This document shows, in pieces, positions 1 to 7,154 of a stretch of 64,000 nucleotides of DNA. The stretch comes from Acidobacteriota bacterium (GTDB lineage: Bacteria > Acidobacteriota > Thermoanaerobaculia > Multivoradales > Multivoraceae): NCBI GenBank assembly GCA_003388555.1, contig QQVD01000037.1:62001-126000 (forward strand). Reading direction: 5' to 3'. The translations under genes and the position numbers were made by a program. The notes beneath the pieces were generated by a model. The model made no database searches. It was not told where the DNA came from and saw only the letters and a program-made list of their open reading frames with translations. Positions within the stretch are counted from its first letter, which is position 1. Each line of letters begins with the position of its first letter.

Positions 1-525
1 CTGCAGTCGTTGCTGCTCGGCCCGTTCTTCCCCTTCGCGCTGATCCCCTACCTCTTCCGCTACTCGACGCTGCGCTACGTGTTCGACGAGGAAGGCGTGT
101 CGATGCGCTGGGGGGTCTTCTTCCGCCGCGAGATCTCGCTCAACTACGCGCGCATCCAGGACATCCACCTCTCCAACCACCTGATCGAGCGCTGGCTCGG
201 CCTGGCGAGGGTGCAGATCCAGACCGCCAGCGGCTCGGCGGCGGCGGAGATGACCATCGAGGGTTTGCAGGAGTTCGAGCTGGTGCGCGACTTCCTCTAC
301 TCGCGCATGCGCGGCGCCAAGGGCCTGGCCGACCTCGACGAGGCTCCGGGCACACCCGCCGGGTCTGCTCCGCAGGCTTCGGACTCCGGCGTCGACGTCG
401 GCGACGGCGGCGACGCCGAGCGCCTGGCGGTGGCGCTCGAGAACGTCGCCCGCGAGCTGGCCGAGGTGCGTAGGTTGCTCGAGAGCGAGGCCGCCGGCCC
501 GGCGATGGGCGGGTCGGAGCGATGA
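1..525 (+). CDS. PH domain membrane-associated protein (bPH2/YdbS-like), 5' partial
   Basis: The reading frame is open to the left edge, so the gene is cut at its 5' end; the first in-window start-like codon, TTG at 10, is probably internal. The visible product is about 174 residues. A hydrophobic stretch (FPFALIPYLF) is followed by a typical bacterial PH (bPH2, formerly DUF304) core: LRYVFDEEGVSMRWGVFF, then the conserved block ISLNYARIQDIHLS and WLGLARVQIQTASG. The C-terminal 60 residues are acidic, Pro/Ala-rich and end in a predicted helix. This family consists of membrane proteins of unknown biochemical role, often encoded as adjacent pairs (YdbS/YdbT style), and the next gene is such a partner, overlapping by ATGA. 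Family call is firm; function is unknown. Confidence 0.8.
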   Translation: MQSLLLGPFFPFALIPYLFRYSTLRYVFDEEGVSMRWGVFFRREISLNYARIQDIHLSNHLIERWLGLARVQIQTASGSAAAEMTIEGLQEFELVRDFLYSRMRGAKGLADLDEAPGTPAGSAPQASDSGVDVGDGGDAERLAVALENVARELAEVRRLLESEAAGPAMGGSER

Positions 526-1400
526 AGCGACTCCTCCTGGCGCTGCTCAAAGTACCCGAGCGGCCGAGCCTCCCGCCCGGCCCCGAGGGCTCGGTGGACT
601 GCTTCCGGGCGTCGCGGAGATTCCTCGCCTACACCGTGCTCAAGTGGGGACTGAAGCAACTCGGCGCGGTGATCTCGCTGGTCGTGTCGCTGGCCTTCCT
701 CACCGGTTTCCAGTGGGGGCCCTTCGGTGCGATCGAGCCGATGAGAGAGCTCGCCGAAGAGGACATCAGCATCGGTGTGCTCGGCTTCGTCAGCGTCGAC
801 ACCACGATGGGCGACCTGCTCGGCGTCATCGAGATCTTCGCCATCGGCGCCTTCCTGATCCAGCTGGTGGTCTCGGGCTTCTTCCTCAAGCTGGCGTGGG
901 AGCTGCGCTGGTACATGGTCAGCGACACCACGATCCGGATCCGAGAGGGGCTGGTGCGGCTCAAGGAGCAGACCATGACGATGGCGAACATCCAGAACAT
1001 GAGCATCCGTCAGGGTCCGCTGCAGCGGCTTTTCGGAATCTACGACCTCGAGGTGCAGACTGCCGGTGGCTCGGGCAGCGGCATGGGCAGCGAGGGCAAC
1101 CCGACGGCCGAGAACCTCCACGTCGGCAAGTTCCGCGGCCTGCGCGACGCCGAGGCGCTGCGGCGCCGCCTGCGGGCTCGTCTCGCCCTGCACTCCGACT
1201 CCGGGCTCGGAGATCCCGACGAGGCGGCTCGCGCCGATGCCCGCCGGCGGGCCGCGGCGGGCAGGGGCGCCGGGGCGGCGGGGCGGCCGGGTGTGGATCT
1301 CGGCGTCGCCACCGCCGCTGCGTCGAGGGTCCTCGAGGAGGCTCGGACGCTGCGCCTTGCGGTGCAGCGTCGGCGTGACGGCGGCATATCGACGGCGTGA
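522..1400 (+). CDS. PH domain membrane protein (second of a pair)
   Basis: A 292-residue protein whose ATG at 522 overlaps the stop of the preceding PH-domain gene (ATGA), so the two are almost certainly translated together. Two hydrophobic segments near residues 45-65 (LGAVISLVVSLAFLTGF) and 100-125 (IFAIGAFLIQLVVSGFF) precede a bPH2-like domain with WYMVSDTTIRIREGLV, QTMTMANIQNMSIRQGPL and LFGIYDLEVQTAGG. The last 80 residues are basic and low in complexity (RRAAAGRGAGAAGRPG) and look unstructured. Paired bPH2 proteins are common in bacteria, but their role is not established; a membrane or envelope task is inference. Confidence 0.8.
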   Translation: MKRLLLALLKVPERPSLPPGPEGSVDCFRASRRFLAYTVLKWGLKQLGAVISLVVSLAFLTGFQWGPFGAIEPMRELAEEDISIGVLGFVSVDTTMGDLLGVIEIFAIGAFLIQLVVSGFFLKLAWELRWYMVSDTTIRIREGLVRLKEQTMTMANIQNMSIRQGPLQRLFGIYDLEVQTAGGSGSGMGSEGNPTAENLHVGKFRGLRDAEALRRRLRARLALHSDSGLGDPDEAARADARRRAAAGRGAGAAGRPGVDLGVATAAASRVLEEARTLRLAVQRRRDGGISTA

Positions 1401-1469
1401 TGACGTGCCGCGGCCGTGGCTGCGCTCCGGCGGCAGGGGTCGTGGCCCGCGCCTGCGAGAGGCGTTGAG

Positions 1470-2423
1470 ATGCCAGAGCTGCCCGACATCGAGGTCTACT
1501 GCGAGGCGCTGCGCGCTCGCACGATGGGAGCACGCCTGCTGGGGCTACGGCTCGGCAGTCCCTTCGTGCTGCGCACCGTGGAGCCTCGTCCGGCCGAGCT
1601 CGCGGGCAGGCGCATCGTCGCGGTCTCGCGGCTAGGCAAGAGGATCGTCTTCCATTGCGCGGAAGACCTCTTCGTCGTCGTCCACCTGATGGTCGCCGGC
1701 AGGTTCGGCTGGTACCAGCGCGGCGGTGCGGAGGTGGCGCTGCGGGCCAAGAACCGGCTCGCGGCCTTCGACTTCTGCGCGTCTCCGGCGGACGGCGAGG
1801 GCGACGAGGAAGTCACCAGCACCCTGCTGCTCACCGAGGCGGGGAAGAAGCGTCGCGCCTCGATCCACCTGCTGCGCGGCCGCGAGTCGCTCGCCGCGCT
1901 CGATCGCGGCGGCCTCGAGGTGATCGGTTGTGAGCTCGGCGAGTTCGAGGAGGTCCTGGCGCGCGAGAACCACACCCTCAAGCGCACGCTGACCGATCCA
2001 CGTCTGTTCAGCGGCATCGGCAACGCCTACTCCGACGAGATCCTGCATCGCGCCCGACTCTCCCCGCTCCGTTGGACCAGTCGACTCGATGCCGCTCAGC
2101 GGCGACGGCTCTGGGAGGCGACACGAGAGGTGCTGGAGGAGGCCACGGCGACTCTGCGCTCCGAGGTCGGCGACGGATTTCCCAAGAAGGTGACCGCCTT
2201 CCGGCCGGAGATGGCGGTGCACGGCAAGTTCAAGCAGCCGTGCCCGCGCTGCGCCGCCCCGGTGCAGCGCATCGTCTACGCCGAGAACGAGTGCAACTAC
2301 TGCGCCGCATGCCAGACGGACGGCAAGGTCCTCGCCGACCGTGCCCTGTCGCGTCTGCTGCGCGGCGACTGGCCGCGCACTCTCCAGGAGCTCGAAGAGC
2401 GGCACGAGGGCGGTCCGGGCTGA
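1470..2423 (+). CDS. mutM: Formamidopyrimidine-DNA glycosylase family protein (Fpg/MutM)
   Basis: A 317-residue base-excision repair enzyme that removes oxidised purines such as 8-oxoguanine and nicks the abasic site. I start at ATG 1470 because it gives the family N-terminus MPELPDIEVY: Pro2, the Schiff-base nucleophile once Met is removed, and Glu3 must be at the end of the chain. A GAGAGG ribosome-binding site lies 7 bases upstream. The helix-two-turn-helix block LFSGIGNAYSDEILHRA (about 179-195) and a C-terminal zinc finger are intact: C258-x2-C261-x16-C278-x2-C281, with an extra Cys at 275. Length is slightly above the usual 270-280, with an acidic insert near 105-116 (ADGEGDEE). The gene is followed by a strong hairpin. 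Nei-type specificity cannot be excluded from sequence alone. Confidence 0.9.
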   Translation: MPELPDIEVYCEALRARTMGARLLGLRLGSPFVLRTVEPRPAELAGRRIVAVSRLGKRIVFHCAEDLFVVVHLMVAGRFGWYQRGGAEVALRAKNRLAAFDFCASPADGEGDEEVTSTLLLTEAGKKRRASIHLLRGRESLAALDRGGLEVIGCELGEFEEVLARENHTLKRTLTDPRLFSGIGNAYSDEILHRARLSPLRWTSRLDAAQRRRLWEATREVLEEATATLRSEVGDGFPKKVTAFRPEMAVHGKFKQPCPRCAAPVQRIVYAENECNYCAACQTDGKVLADRALSRLLRGDWPRTLQELEERHEGGPG

Positions 2424-2452
2424 GCCGCCGCCGGTGAAGGGCACGGTCCGTG

Positions 2453-2484
2453 CAGTGAGGATCGAGGATCGACGATCCTCACTG
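2453..2484 (+). terminator. Strong hairpin behind mutM
   Basis: A perfect 12-bp inverted repeat: CAGTGAGGATCG at 2453-2464, an 8-base loop, and CGATCCTCACTG at 2473-2484. It lies 30 bases after the mutM stop and before the promoter of the next gene. Only two T residues follow, so it is not a classic intrinsic terminator, but the position and stem strength suggest a transcript end. Confidence 0.55.
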
Positions 2485-2601
2485 TTCCGGTCCGTCGGCG
2501 CACTCCGTGCCCGCACGCCAGGGCCGCTCCTCCCGCCACCGCGTCAGGCGCCCTGCGCCCAGGCTTCGCGAGGACTCGCCTCCGCTACGAGGACGACGTC
2601 G

Positions 2602-2630
2602 TTGCCCCGGAAGCTGGGCTGTGATAGAGA
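2602..2630 (+). promoter_or_regulatory. Candidate sigma-70 promoter for the DUF1800-DUF1501 pair
   Basis: TTGCCC at 2602-2607 and TAGAGA at 2625-2630 are separated by 17 bases, with TG one base before the -10 (extended -10). The stretch is AT-rich compared with its surroundings. Transcription would begin near 2637, leaving a 40-base leader before the start codon at 2677. Confidence 0.45.
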
Positions 2631-2676
2631 AATAGCAATAGCCGGAAGTGTCACTGCAACTGTTGGAGAGATGACG

Positions 2677-4341
2677 ATGTCTGTCACCGCGACGCCCAAG
2701 CGAGCGATCGATCCAGGTCCCGACAACGTGCGTCCAGGTCCGCGTCCCAGCGGTCCGGTTCCCTTCCTGCACGGTGGCACCAACCCGCCTCCGAGGGGCA
2801 CGCCTCCGCTCCCCGACCTCTACACGATCGTCGTCAACCGCCTCGGCTACGGCCCGCGGCCGGGGTTGCGCGCCGAGTGGCAGGCGCTCGGCCCCAACGA
2901 CGACGCGCGGCTGCAGGCCTGGCTGAACCAGCAGCTCGCACACGGCTCGATCGCGGACCCGGAGTACGACGCCGTCGTCTCGGCGGCCGGCTACGAGACG
3001 CTGACCAAGACCCGTCAGCAGCTCTGGCAGCAGTACCGCCGCCACGCCGACTGGCAGGTGCGCCGGCTGCCGATCTGGGAGTGCGAGGTCGAGGCCATCG
3101 TGCGAGCCGCCTACAGCCGCAAACAGCTGCTGCACGTGATGACCGAGTTCTGGCTCGACCACTTCAGTGTCTACGGTTGGGAGAGCAACACCGAGTCGAT
3201 GTTCCCCGACTGGGTGCGACTGATGCGCACCCACTGCTTCGGCAATTTCCGCGACTTCCTCGGTGAAGTGGCGCGCCACACGGCGATGCTCTACTACCTC
3301 GACCAGTACACCTCGTCGGCGCCCTTCCCGAACGAGAACTACGCCCGCGAGCTCTTCGAGCTGCACACGATGGGCTCCGAGAACTACCTCGGCGTTCTCG
3401 ATCCGCTGTCGGTGCCCGACGACGGCTTCGGCAACCCGATCGGCTACGTCGACAACGACGTCTACGAAGGGGCGCGCTGCCTCGCCGGCTTCACCTTCAG
3501 CGACAGCATCGACGAAGGAGGCGACACGGGCCTCTTCTACTACCGTGACGACTGGCACGACATCGGTACCAAACTGGTGCTCGGCGACATCCTCAACAAC
3601 GGCGCCAACGCGCCCGAGGCGGACGCGAACGATCTCTTCGATCTGCTCGCGAACCACCCGGGAACCGGTCGCCACCTGGCACGCAAGCTGTGCACCCGCC
3701 TGGTCTCCGACGATCCGCCGCAGTCGCTGGTCGACGCCGCTGCGGCGGAGTGGAACGCCCACATCGCCTCGAACGACCAGATCGAGCGCGTCGTGCGTCT
3801 CATCGTGCTCTCCAACGAGTTCAAGACCACCTGGGGCGAGAAGGTCAAGCGTCCGTACCAGTTGCTCGCCGGCGCCGTGCGCGCCACCAGCTACCAGCAG
3901 GACTGGGCGGTCGACGCCGAAGACCTCAGCTCCCTGCTCTCGCGTCTCGATCAGACCAGCCACGGGATGTTCAACTGGCGGGCTCCCAACGGCTATCCCG
4001 ACGCACGCATCAAGTGGGAGAGCACCTCGCCGCGCATCATGACGTGGCGCTTGATGCTCTGGCTCACCGACACGACAGACGACGTCTCGGGTCTCAAGCG
4101 ACTCAACGCCGCCGCCCAGACACCGCCCGGGATCGACACGCCGACGGAGCTCGCCGACTACTGGCTCGATCGCATCCTCGACCGCCCGGTGCCGGCCGAG
4201 GACCGCCAGGAGGTCATCGACTTCATGGCCGCGGGGTTCAATCCCGATCTCTCCCTGGATCTCAGCGACGAGGACAACCACGACCGTCTGCGCATGATGG
4301 TCGGACTGATCCTCAACATGCCGGAGAACCTGATGCGGTGA
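2677..4341 (+). CDS. DUF1800 family protein
   Basis: A 554-residue protein. I start at ATG 2677 because GGAG at 2665-2668 is 8 bases upstream; ATG 2671, two codons earlier, is too close to it. Family blocks are clear: VNRLGYGPRPG near the N-terminus, MTEFWLDHFSVYGW, PNENYARELFELHTMG, GARCLAGFTFSD, HPGTGRHLARKLCTRLV, KRPYQLLAGAVRAT and the terminal APNGYPDARIKWEST. DUF1800 proteins are typically encoded just before a DUF1501 protein in Acidobacteriota, Planctomycetota and some Proteobacteria, exactly as here; both are thought to be exported and their activity is unknown. I see no obvious signal peptide: the first 40 residues are Pro/Gly-rich and polar. Confidence 0.88.
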   Translation: MSVTATPKRAIDPGPDNVRPGPRPSGPVPFLHGGTNPPPRGTPPLPDLYTIVVNRLGYGPRPGLRAEWQALGPNDDARLQAWLNQQLAHGSIADPEYDAVVSAAGYETLTKTRQQLWQQYRRHADWQVRRLPIWECEVEAIVRAAYSRKQLLHVMTEFWLDHFSVYGWESNTESMFPDWVRLMRTHCFGNFRDFLGEVARHTAMLYYLDQYTSSAPFPNENYARELFELHTMGSENYLGVLDPLSVPDDGFGNPIGYVDNDVYEGARCLAGFTFSDSIDEGGDTGLFYYRDDWHDIGTKLVLGDILNNGANAPEADANDLFDLLANHPGTGRHLARKLCTRLVSDDPPQSLVDAAAAEWNAHIASNDQIERVVRLIVLSNEFKTTWGEKVKRPYQLLAGAVRATSYQQDWAVDAEDLSSLLSRLDQTSHGMFNWRAPNGYPDARIKWESTSPRIMTWRLMLWLTDTTDDVSGLKRLNAAAQTPPGIDTPTELADYWLDRILDRPVPAEDRQEVIDFMAAGFNPDLSLDLSDEDNHDRLRMMVGLILNMPENLMR

Positions 4342-4398
4342 GCGACCGCCGCCTGCGCCAGAAGAACGCCGCGAATCACTGAGCAGAGAAAGGACCCC

Positions 4399-5625
4399 AT
4401 GCCCGTCAACCGTCGTGACTTCGTCTGCGGCTGCTCCGCCGCCATCGCCGCGCTCGCCGGCGCGCGTTTCAACAGTCTGGTGTTCGGACAGCCGAATCCG
4501 GGCGACCATCCCATCCTGGTCAACGTCTTCCTGCGCGGAGGGATGGACGGTCTCAACTTCATGATGCCCACCACCAACGGCGATCGCGGCTTCTACGAGG
4601 CGGCGCGCAGCTCGCTGCAGGTGCCGGTGGGCGAAGCGCTCGCGCTGCCCGGCGGATTCGGTCTGCATCCCTCGGCCGACGGACTGCACGGTCTCTTCCA
4701 GGACGGACGTCTGGCGCTGGTGCACGCCTGCGGTCTGCAGACGGTGCAGACACGAAGCCACTTCGACGCCATGGAGTACATCGAGCTGGGGACTCCGGGG
4801 GCGCAGTCGATCAGCACCGGCTGGCTCACCCGCCACCTCAACACGACGCCCGGCCTGCCGCCGCAGGTCGTGCTGCCCTCGGTGGCGATCGGCAGCCTGG
4901 AACCGACCTCCCTCCAGGGCAGCAGCATCACAGCCAACATCGGCGACATCGACGACTTCAACCTCGACCAGGGTCCCTGGGACTGGCGCTCTGCCCACCG
5001 CACCTCGCTGCGCAGGCTGCTCGGCAACGGCTCGACCCAGACCCATGTGCGGGCACTCGACGCTCTCGACTCGGCGGACATCATCGAGCTCAGCGTCAGC
5101 GGCGGCTACACGCCGGCGAACGGTGCGCAGTACCCAAACAACTCCCTCGGTGACGCGATGAAGTCGGTGGCGCAGCTGGTCAAGCTGGATCTCGGCCTAC
5201 GGGTGGCGACGATCGACTTCGGTGGCTGGGACACCCACAACGGTCAGGGCAACGGCTCGGGCGGCCAGTTCTCGAGTCTGGTCGGCAGCCTCAGCGACGC
5301 GATGACCGCCCTCTACACGGACCTCGACGGTCCCGGCAACCCCAACGACGCATCGCGCCTGACCATCGTGGTGCAGAGCGAGTTCGGCCGCCGCCTGTTC
5401 GAGAACGACGACGACGGCACCGACCACGGTTACGGCAACCTGATGATGGTGCTCGGCAAGGAGGTCAACGGCGGTCAGCTCTACGGCACCTGGCCCGGGT
5501 TGGCGTCGCACCAGCTGTTCGAGGGTGACGACCTGATGGTGACCACCGACTACCGCAGGGTGATGTCCGAGATCCTGGTACGCCGCTTCGGCAACTCGGC
5601 GATCGACACGGTGTTCCCTGGCTAA
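4399..5625 (+). CDS. DUF1501 family protein, probable Tat substrate, likely truncated by a stop codon
   Basis: A 408-residue protein starting 57 bases after the DUF1800 gene, with AGAAAGGA upstream of ATG 4399. The N-terminus NRRDFVCGCSAAIAALAGA has a twin arginine and a short hydrophobic stretch, so Tat export is likely. DUF1501 blocks are present: VFLRGGMDGLNFMMP, FGLHPSADGLHGLFQDGRL, HACGLQ, TRSHFDAMEY, STGWLTRHLN, VATIDFGGWDTHNGQG, VVQSEFGRRLFEND and DHGYGNLMMVLGK. These proteins belong to the alkaline-phosphatase/sulfatase-like fold; substrate is unknown. The reading ends at TVFPG-TAA, but the same frame continues with sequence that looks like the true C-terminus (next entry), so this copy may be shortened by 42 residues. 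Confidence 0.88.
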   Translation: MPVNRRDFVCGCSAAIAALAGARFNSLVFGQPNPGDHPILVNVFLRGGMDGLNFMMPTTNGDRGFYEAARSSLQVPVGEALALPGGFGLHPSADGLHGLFQDGRLALVHACGLQTVQTRSHFDAMEYIELGTPGAQSISTGWLTRHLNTTPGLPPQVVLPSVAIGSLEPTSLQGSSITANIGDIDDFNLDQGPWDWRSAHRTSLRRLLGNGSTQTHVRALDALDSADIIELSVSGGYTPANGAQYPNNSLGDAMKSVAQLVKLDLGLRVATIDFGGWDTHNGQGNGSGGQFSSLVGSLSDAMTALYTDLDGPGNPNDASRLTIVVQSEFGRRLFENDDDGTDHGYGNLMMVLGKEVNGGQLYGTWPGLASHQLFEGDDLMVTTDYRRVMSEILVRRFGNSAIDTVFPG

Positions 5626-5754
5626 GCCGGCGTCTACGGAGTCGAGGGCCCGCTCGGCATCGTGCAGGGCGCCGACCTGCCGGTGACGACCTCGATCTTC
5701 AGCGACGACTTCGAGTCTGGCGACGTTGCGGCGTGGAGTTCCTCCACGCCCTAA
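5626..5754 (+). other. In-frame tail of the DUF1501 gene behind a TAA codon
   Basis: Directly after the TAA at 5623-5625 the same frame runs 42 more codons to a TAA at 5752-5754. It reads AGVYGVEGPLGIVQGAD, then a stretch ending FSDDFESGDVAAWSSSTP. PLGIV-type sequence shortly after VFPG is what I would expect at the end of DUF1501 proteins, and the (D)FESGD..AWS ending resembles C-terminal tags of exported proteins in this group. A single base change (TAC or TAT to TAA) would explain the break. Readthrough or a sequencing error are the alternatives. Confidence 0.6.
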
Positions 5755-5973
5755 ACGTCGCCAGACGTCGGCGGCTTGCGTGTCGCCTTCGGCTCACGCG
5801 CGGCGTCGAGTCTGCGAGGCGAGGGGGTGTGGAGTTCCTCCGCGGCCCTGAACGTCGCCAGACGTCGGCGGCTTGCGTGTCGCCTTCGGCTCACGCGCGG
5901 CGGGGAGTCTGCGAGGCGAGGGGGTGTGGAGTTCCTCCGCGGCCCTGAAAACTCGCCAGACGTCGGCGGCTGG
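5733..5973 (+). repeat. Tandem repeat of a 96-97-bp unit, about 2.5 copies
   Basis: Units begin with GTGGAGTTCCTCC at 5733, 5829 and 5926, the last copy ending near 5973. Each full copy carries ACGTCGCCAGACGTCGGCGG and a small hairpin (GCGTG, GCC-TTC-GGC, CACGC). The first copy begins inside the last codons of the DUF1501 tail (WSSSTP) and contains its stop; the second and third repeat a related WSSSA reading. Open frames through this block are by-products of the repetition and are not genes. Confidence 0.85.
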
Positions 5974-6180
5974 ACTTGGACCGCGGGTCTTCGCCCGGGA
6001 TGACGAGCGGTCGCGGCCGCCTCCTGAGACGGCGCACCGAGATCGCGACCATCCGACTTCCTCCCCCTTCAGGGGGAGGATCGAGGTGGGGGTGTCCCAG
6101 TCATCCGGCTCGCTTTCAAGGGGGAGGATCAGGGGAGGGGGTGAGGATGGTGCGGACCACACGTGTCGCCGCTGAGCGGC
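5974..6180. repeat. Intergenic palindromic repeat elements
   Basis: Two palindromic motifs sit between the tandem repeat and the tatD gene. Around 5985-6006, CGGG-TCTTCG-CCCG followed by GGATGACGAG resembles the widespread intergenic element with GGGTC..GCCCGGGATGACG. At 6060-6079, CCTCCCCC-TTCA-GGGGGAGG is a perfect 8-bp stem, followed by GATCGAGGTGGGGGTGT and a second, degenerate copy near 6117-6145. Such palindromes are scattered in many GC-rich genomes. The remaining sequence up to the tatD start (6181-6338) shows no gene that I can support. Confidence 0.6.
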
Positions 6181-6338
6181 GGCAGCGCCTCCTCGACGAG
6201 CGCTCCCGCATTCCAGGGCAGCCGAGTCGCTTGCGCTCAGCCAGGTGCCAGCCCCGAGAAGGGATCTCGCACCTCCCACCGCTCCCTCCAACTCCCGCCA
6301 CTCTTGCCCGGCCCTGCCGACGATGACAGCCTCGCGGC

Positions 6339-7154
6339 GTGGGCGATACGCTGGACGGGTTCGACGACGCTGCGTGGGCGCGCACGCCCGAGGGGATCAG
6401 GGGCCTCACCGACTGTCACGCCCACCTCGGCGATCCGGTGTTCGACGCCGACCGCGACGAGGTGATCGCGCGGGCGCGCCGGAACGGCGTCGAGCGCGTC
6501 GTGGTGGTCGGTGAGACCCTCGCCGACGCACGACGGAACCTCGAGCTGGCGTCGGCGTCCGGCGGCTTCCTGCGACCGTGCGCCGGGCTCTATCCGACCC
6601 GTCTCGACGAGGAAGAGGCAGCGGCGCTGGAAGAGCTGGCGCGAGGGCGGCGCGACGAGCTGATCGCGATCGGCGAGGTCGGGCTCGACCTGTGGAAGGT
6701 GCAAGACCCCGACGACCAGGAGGTCCAGCGCCGGATCTTCACCCGCTTCGTGCGCCTGGCCGACGAGCTCGATCTGCCGCTCAATGTGCACTCACGCTCG
6801 GCCGGGCGGCAGGCGATCGAGCTGCTTGTCGACCTGGGTGCCCGGCGCGTGCAGTTGCACGCCTTCGACGGACGCGCGGCGAAGGCCCGACCGGCGCTCG
6901 AGGCGGGGTATTACTTCTCGGTGCCGCCTTCGGTGGTGCGTTCGCCACAGAAGCAGAAGCTGGTGCGGGCGCTGCCGCTCGAGCGCCTGCTGCTCGAGAC
7001 CGACAGCCCGGTGCTCGGCCCGTCTCCTGCGGAGCGCAACCAGCCCTGCAACGTGAGCTACCCGCTGCACGCGATCGCCGCCCTCAAGGACGAGTCGATC
7101 GCCGCGGTGGCCGAGGCGACCCGGGACAACGTCCGGCGGTTGTTCGGCGAGTGA
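6339..7154 (+). CDS. TatD family metal-dependent hydrolase (putative DNase)
   Basis: A 271-residue TIM-barrel hydrolase of the TatD family, whose studied members are Mg-dependent 3'-5' exonucleases or DNases. Metal ligands are in place: D25-x-H27-x-H29 in DCHAHL, E113 in IGEVGLD, H151 in NVHSR, H174 in VQLHAFDG and D222 in LLETDSP. The start is GTG 6339; no in-frame ATG precedes DCHAHL, and an ATG at 6323 is in another frame. The C-terminus (VAEATRDNVRRLFG) is typical. Its stop overlaps the GTG of the downstream pabB-pabC fusion (GTGA), so the pair is translationally coupled, although no functional link is evident. Confidence 0.85.
   Translation: MGDTLDGFDDAAWARTPEGIRGLTDCHAHLGDPVFDADRDEVIARARRNGVERVVVVGETLADARRNLELASASGGFLRPCAGLYPTRLDEEEAAALEELARGRRDELIAIGEVGLDLWKVQDPDDQEVQRRIFTRFVRLADELDLPLNVHSRSAGRQAIELLVDLGARRVQLHAFDGRAAKARPALEAGYYFSVPPSVVRSPQKQKLVRALPLERLLLETDSPVLGPSPAERNQPCNVSYPLHAIAALKDESIAAVAEATRDNVRRLFGE

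Noticed and set aside
2341-2676. A 112-codon N-terminal extension of the DUF1800 protein.
   Set aside because: It overlaps the end of mutM and a hairpin and has no family similarity; ATG 2677 has a well-placed ribosome-binding site.
2479-5046. An 855-codon minus-strand open frame opposite DUF1800 and DUF1501.
   Set aside because: It runs across two well-supported genes and their gap, with low-complexity Val/Glu/Arg/Gly composition: a shadow of high GC.
5733-5973. The tandem repeat as a CRISPR array.
   Set aside because: Units are contiguous 96-97-bp copies without unique spacers, and no cas gene is in the window.
5755-6338. Several short open frames on both strands between DUF1501 and tatD.
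   Set aside because: They consist of repeat and palindrome sequence; no domain, signal peptide or ribosome-binding site is evident.
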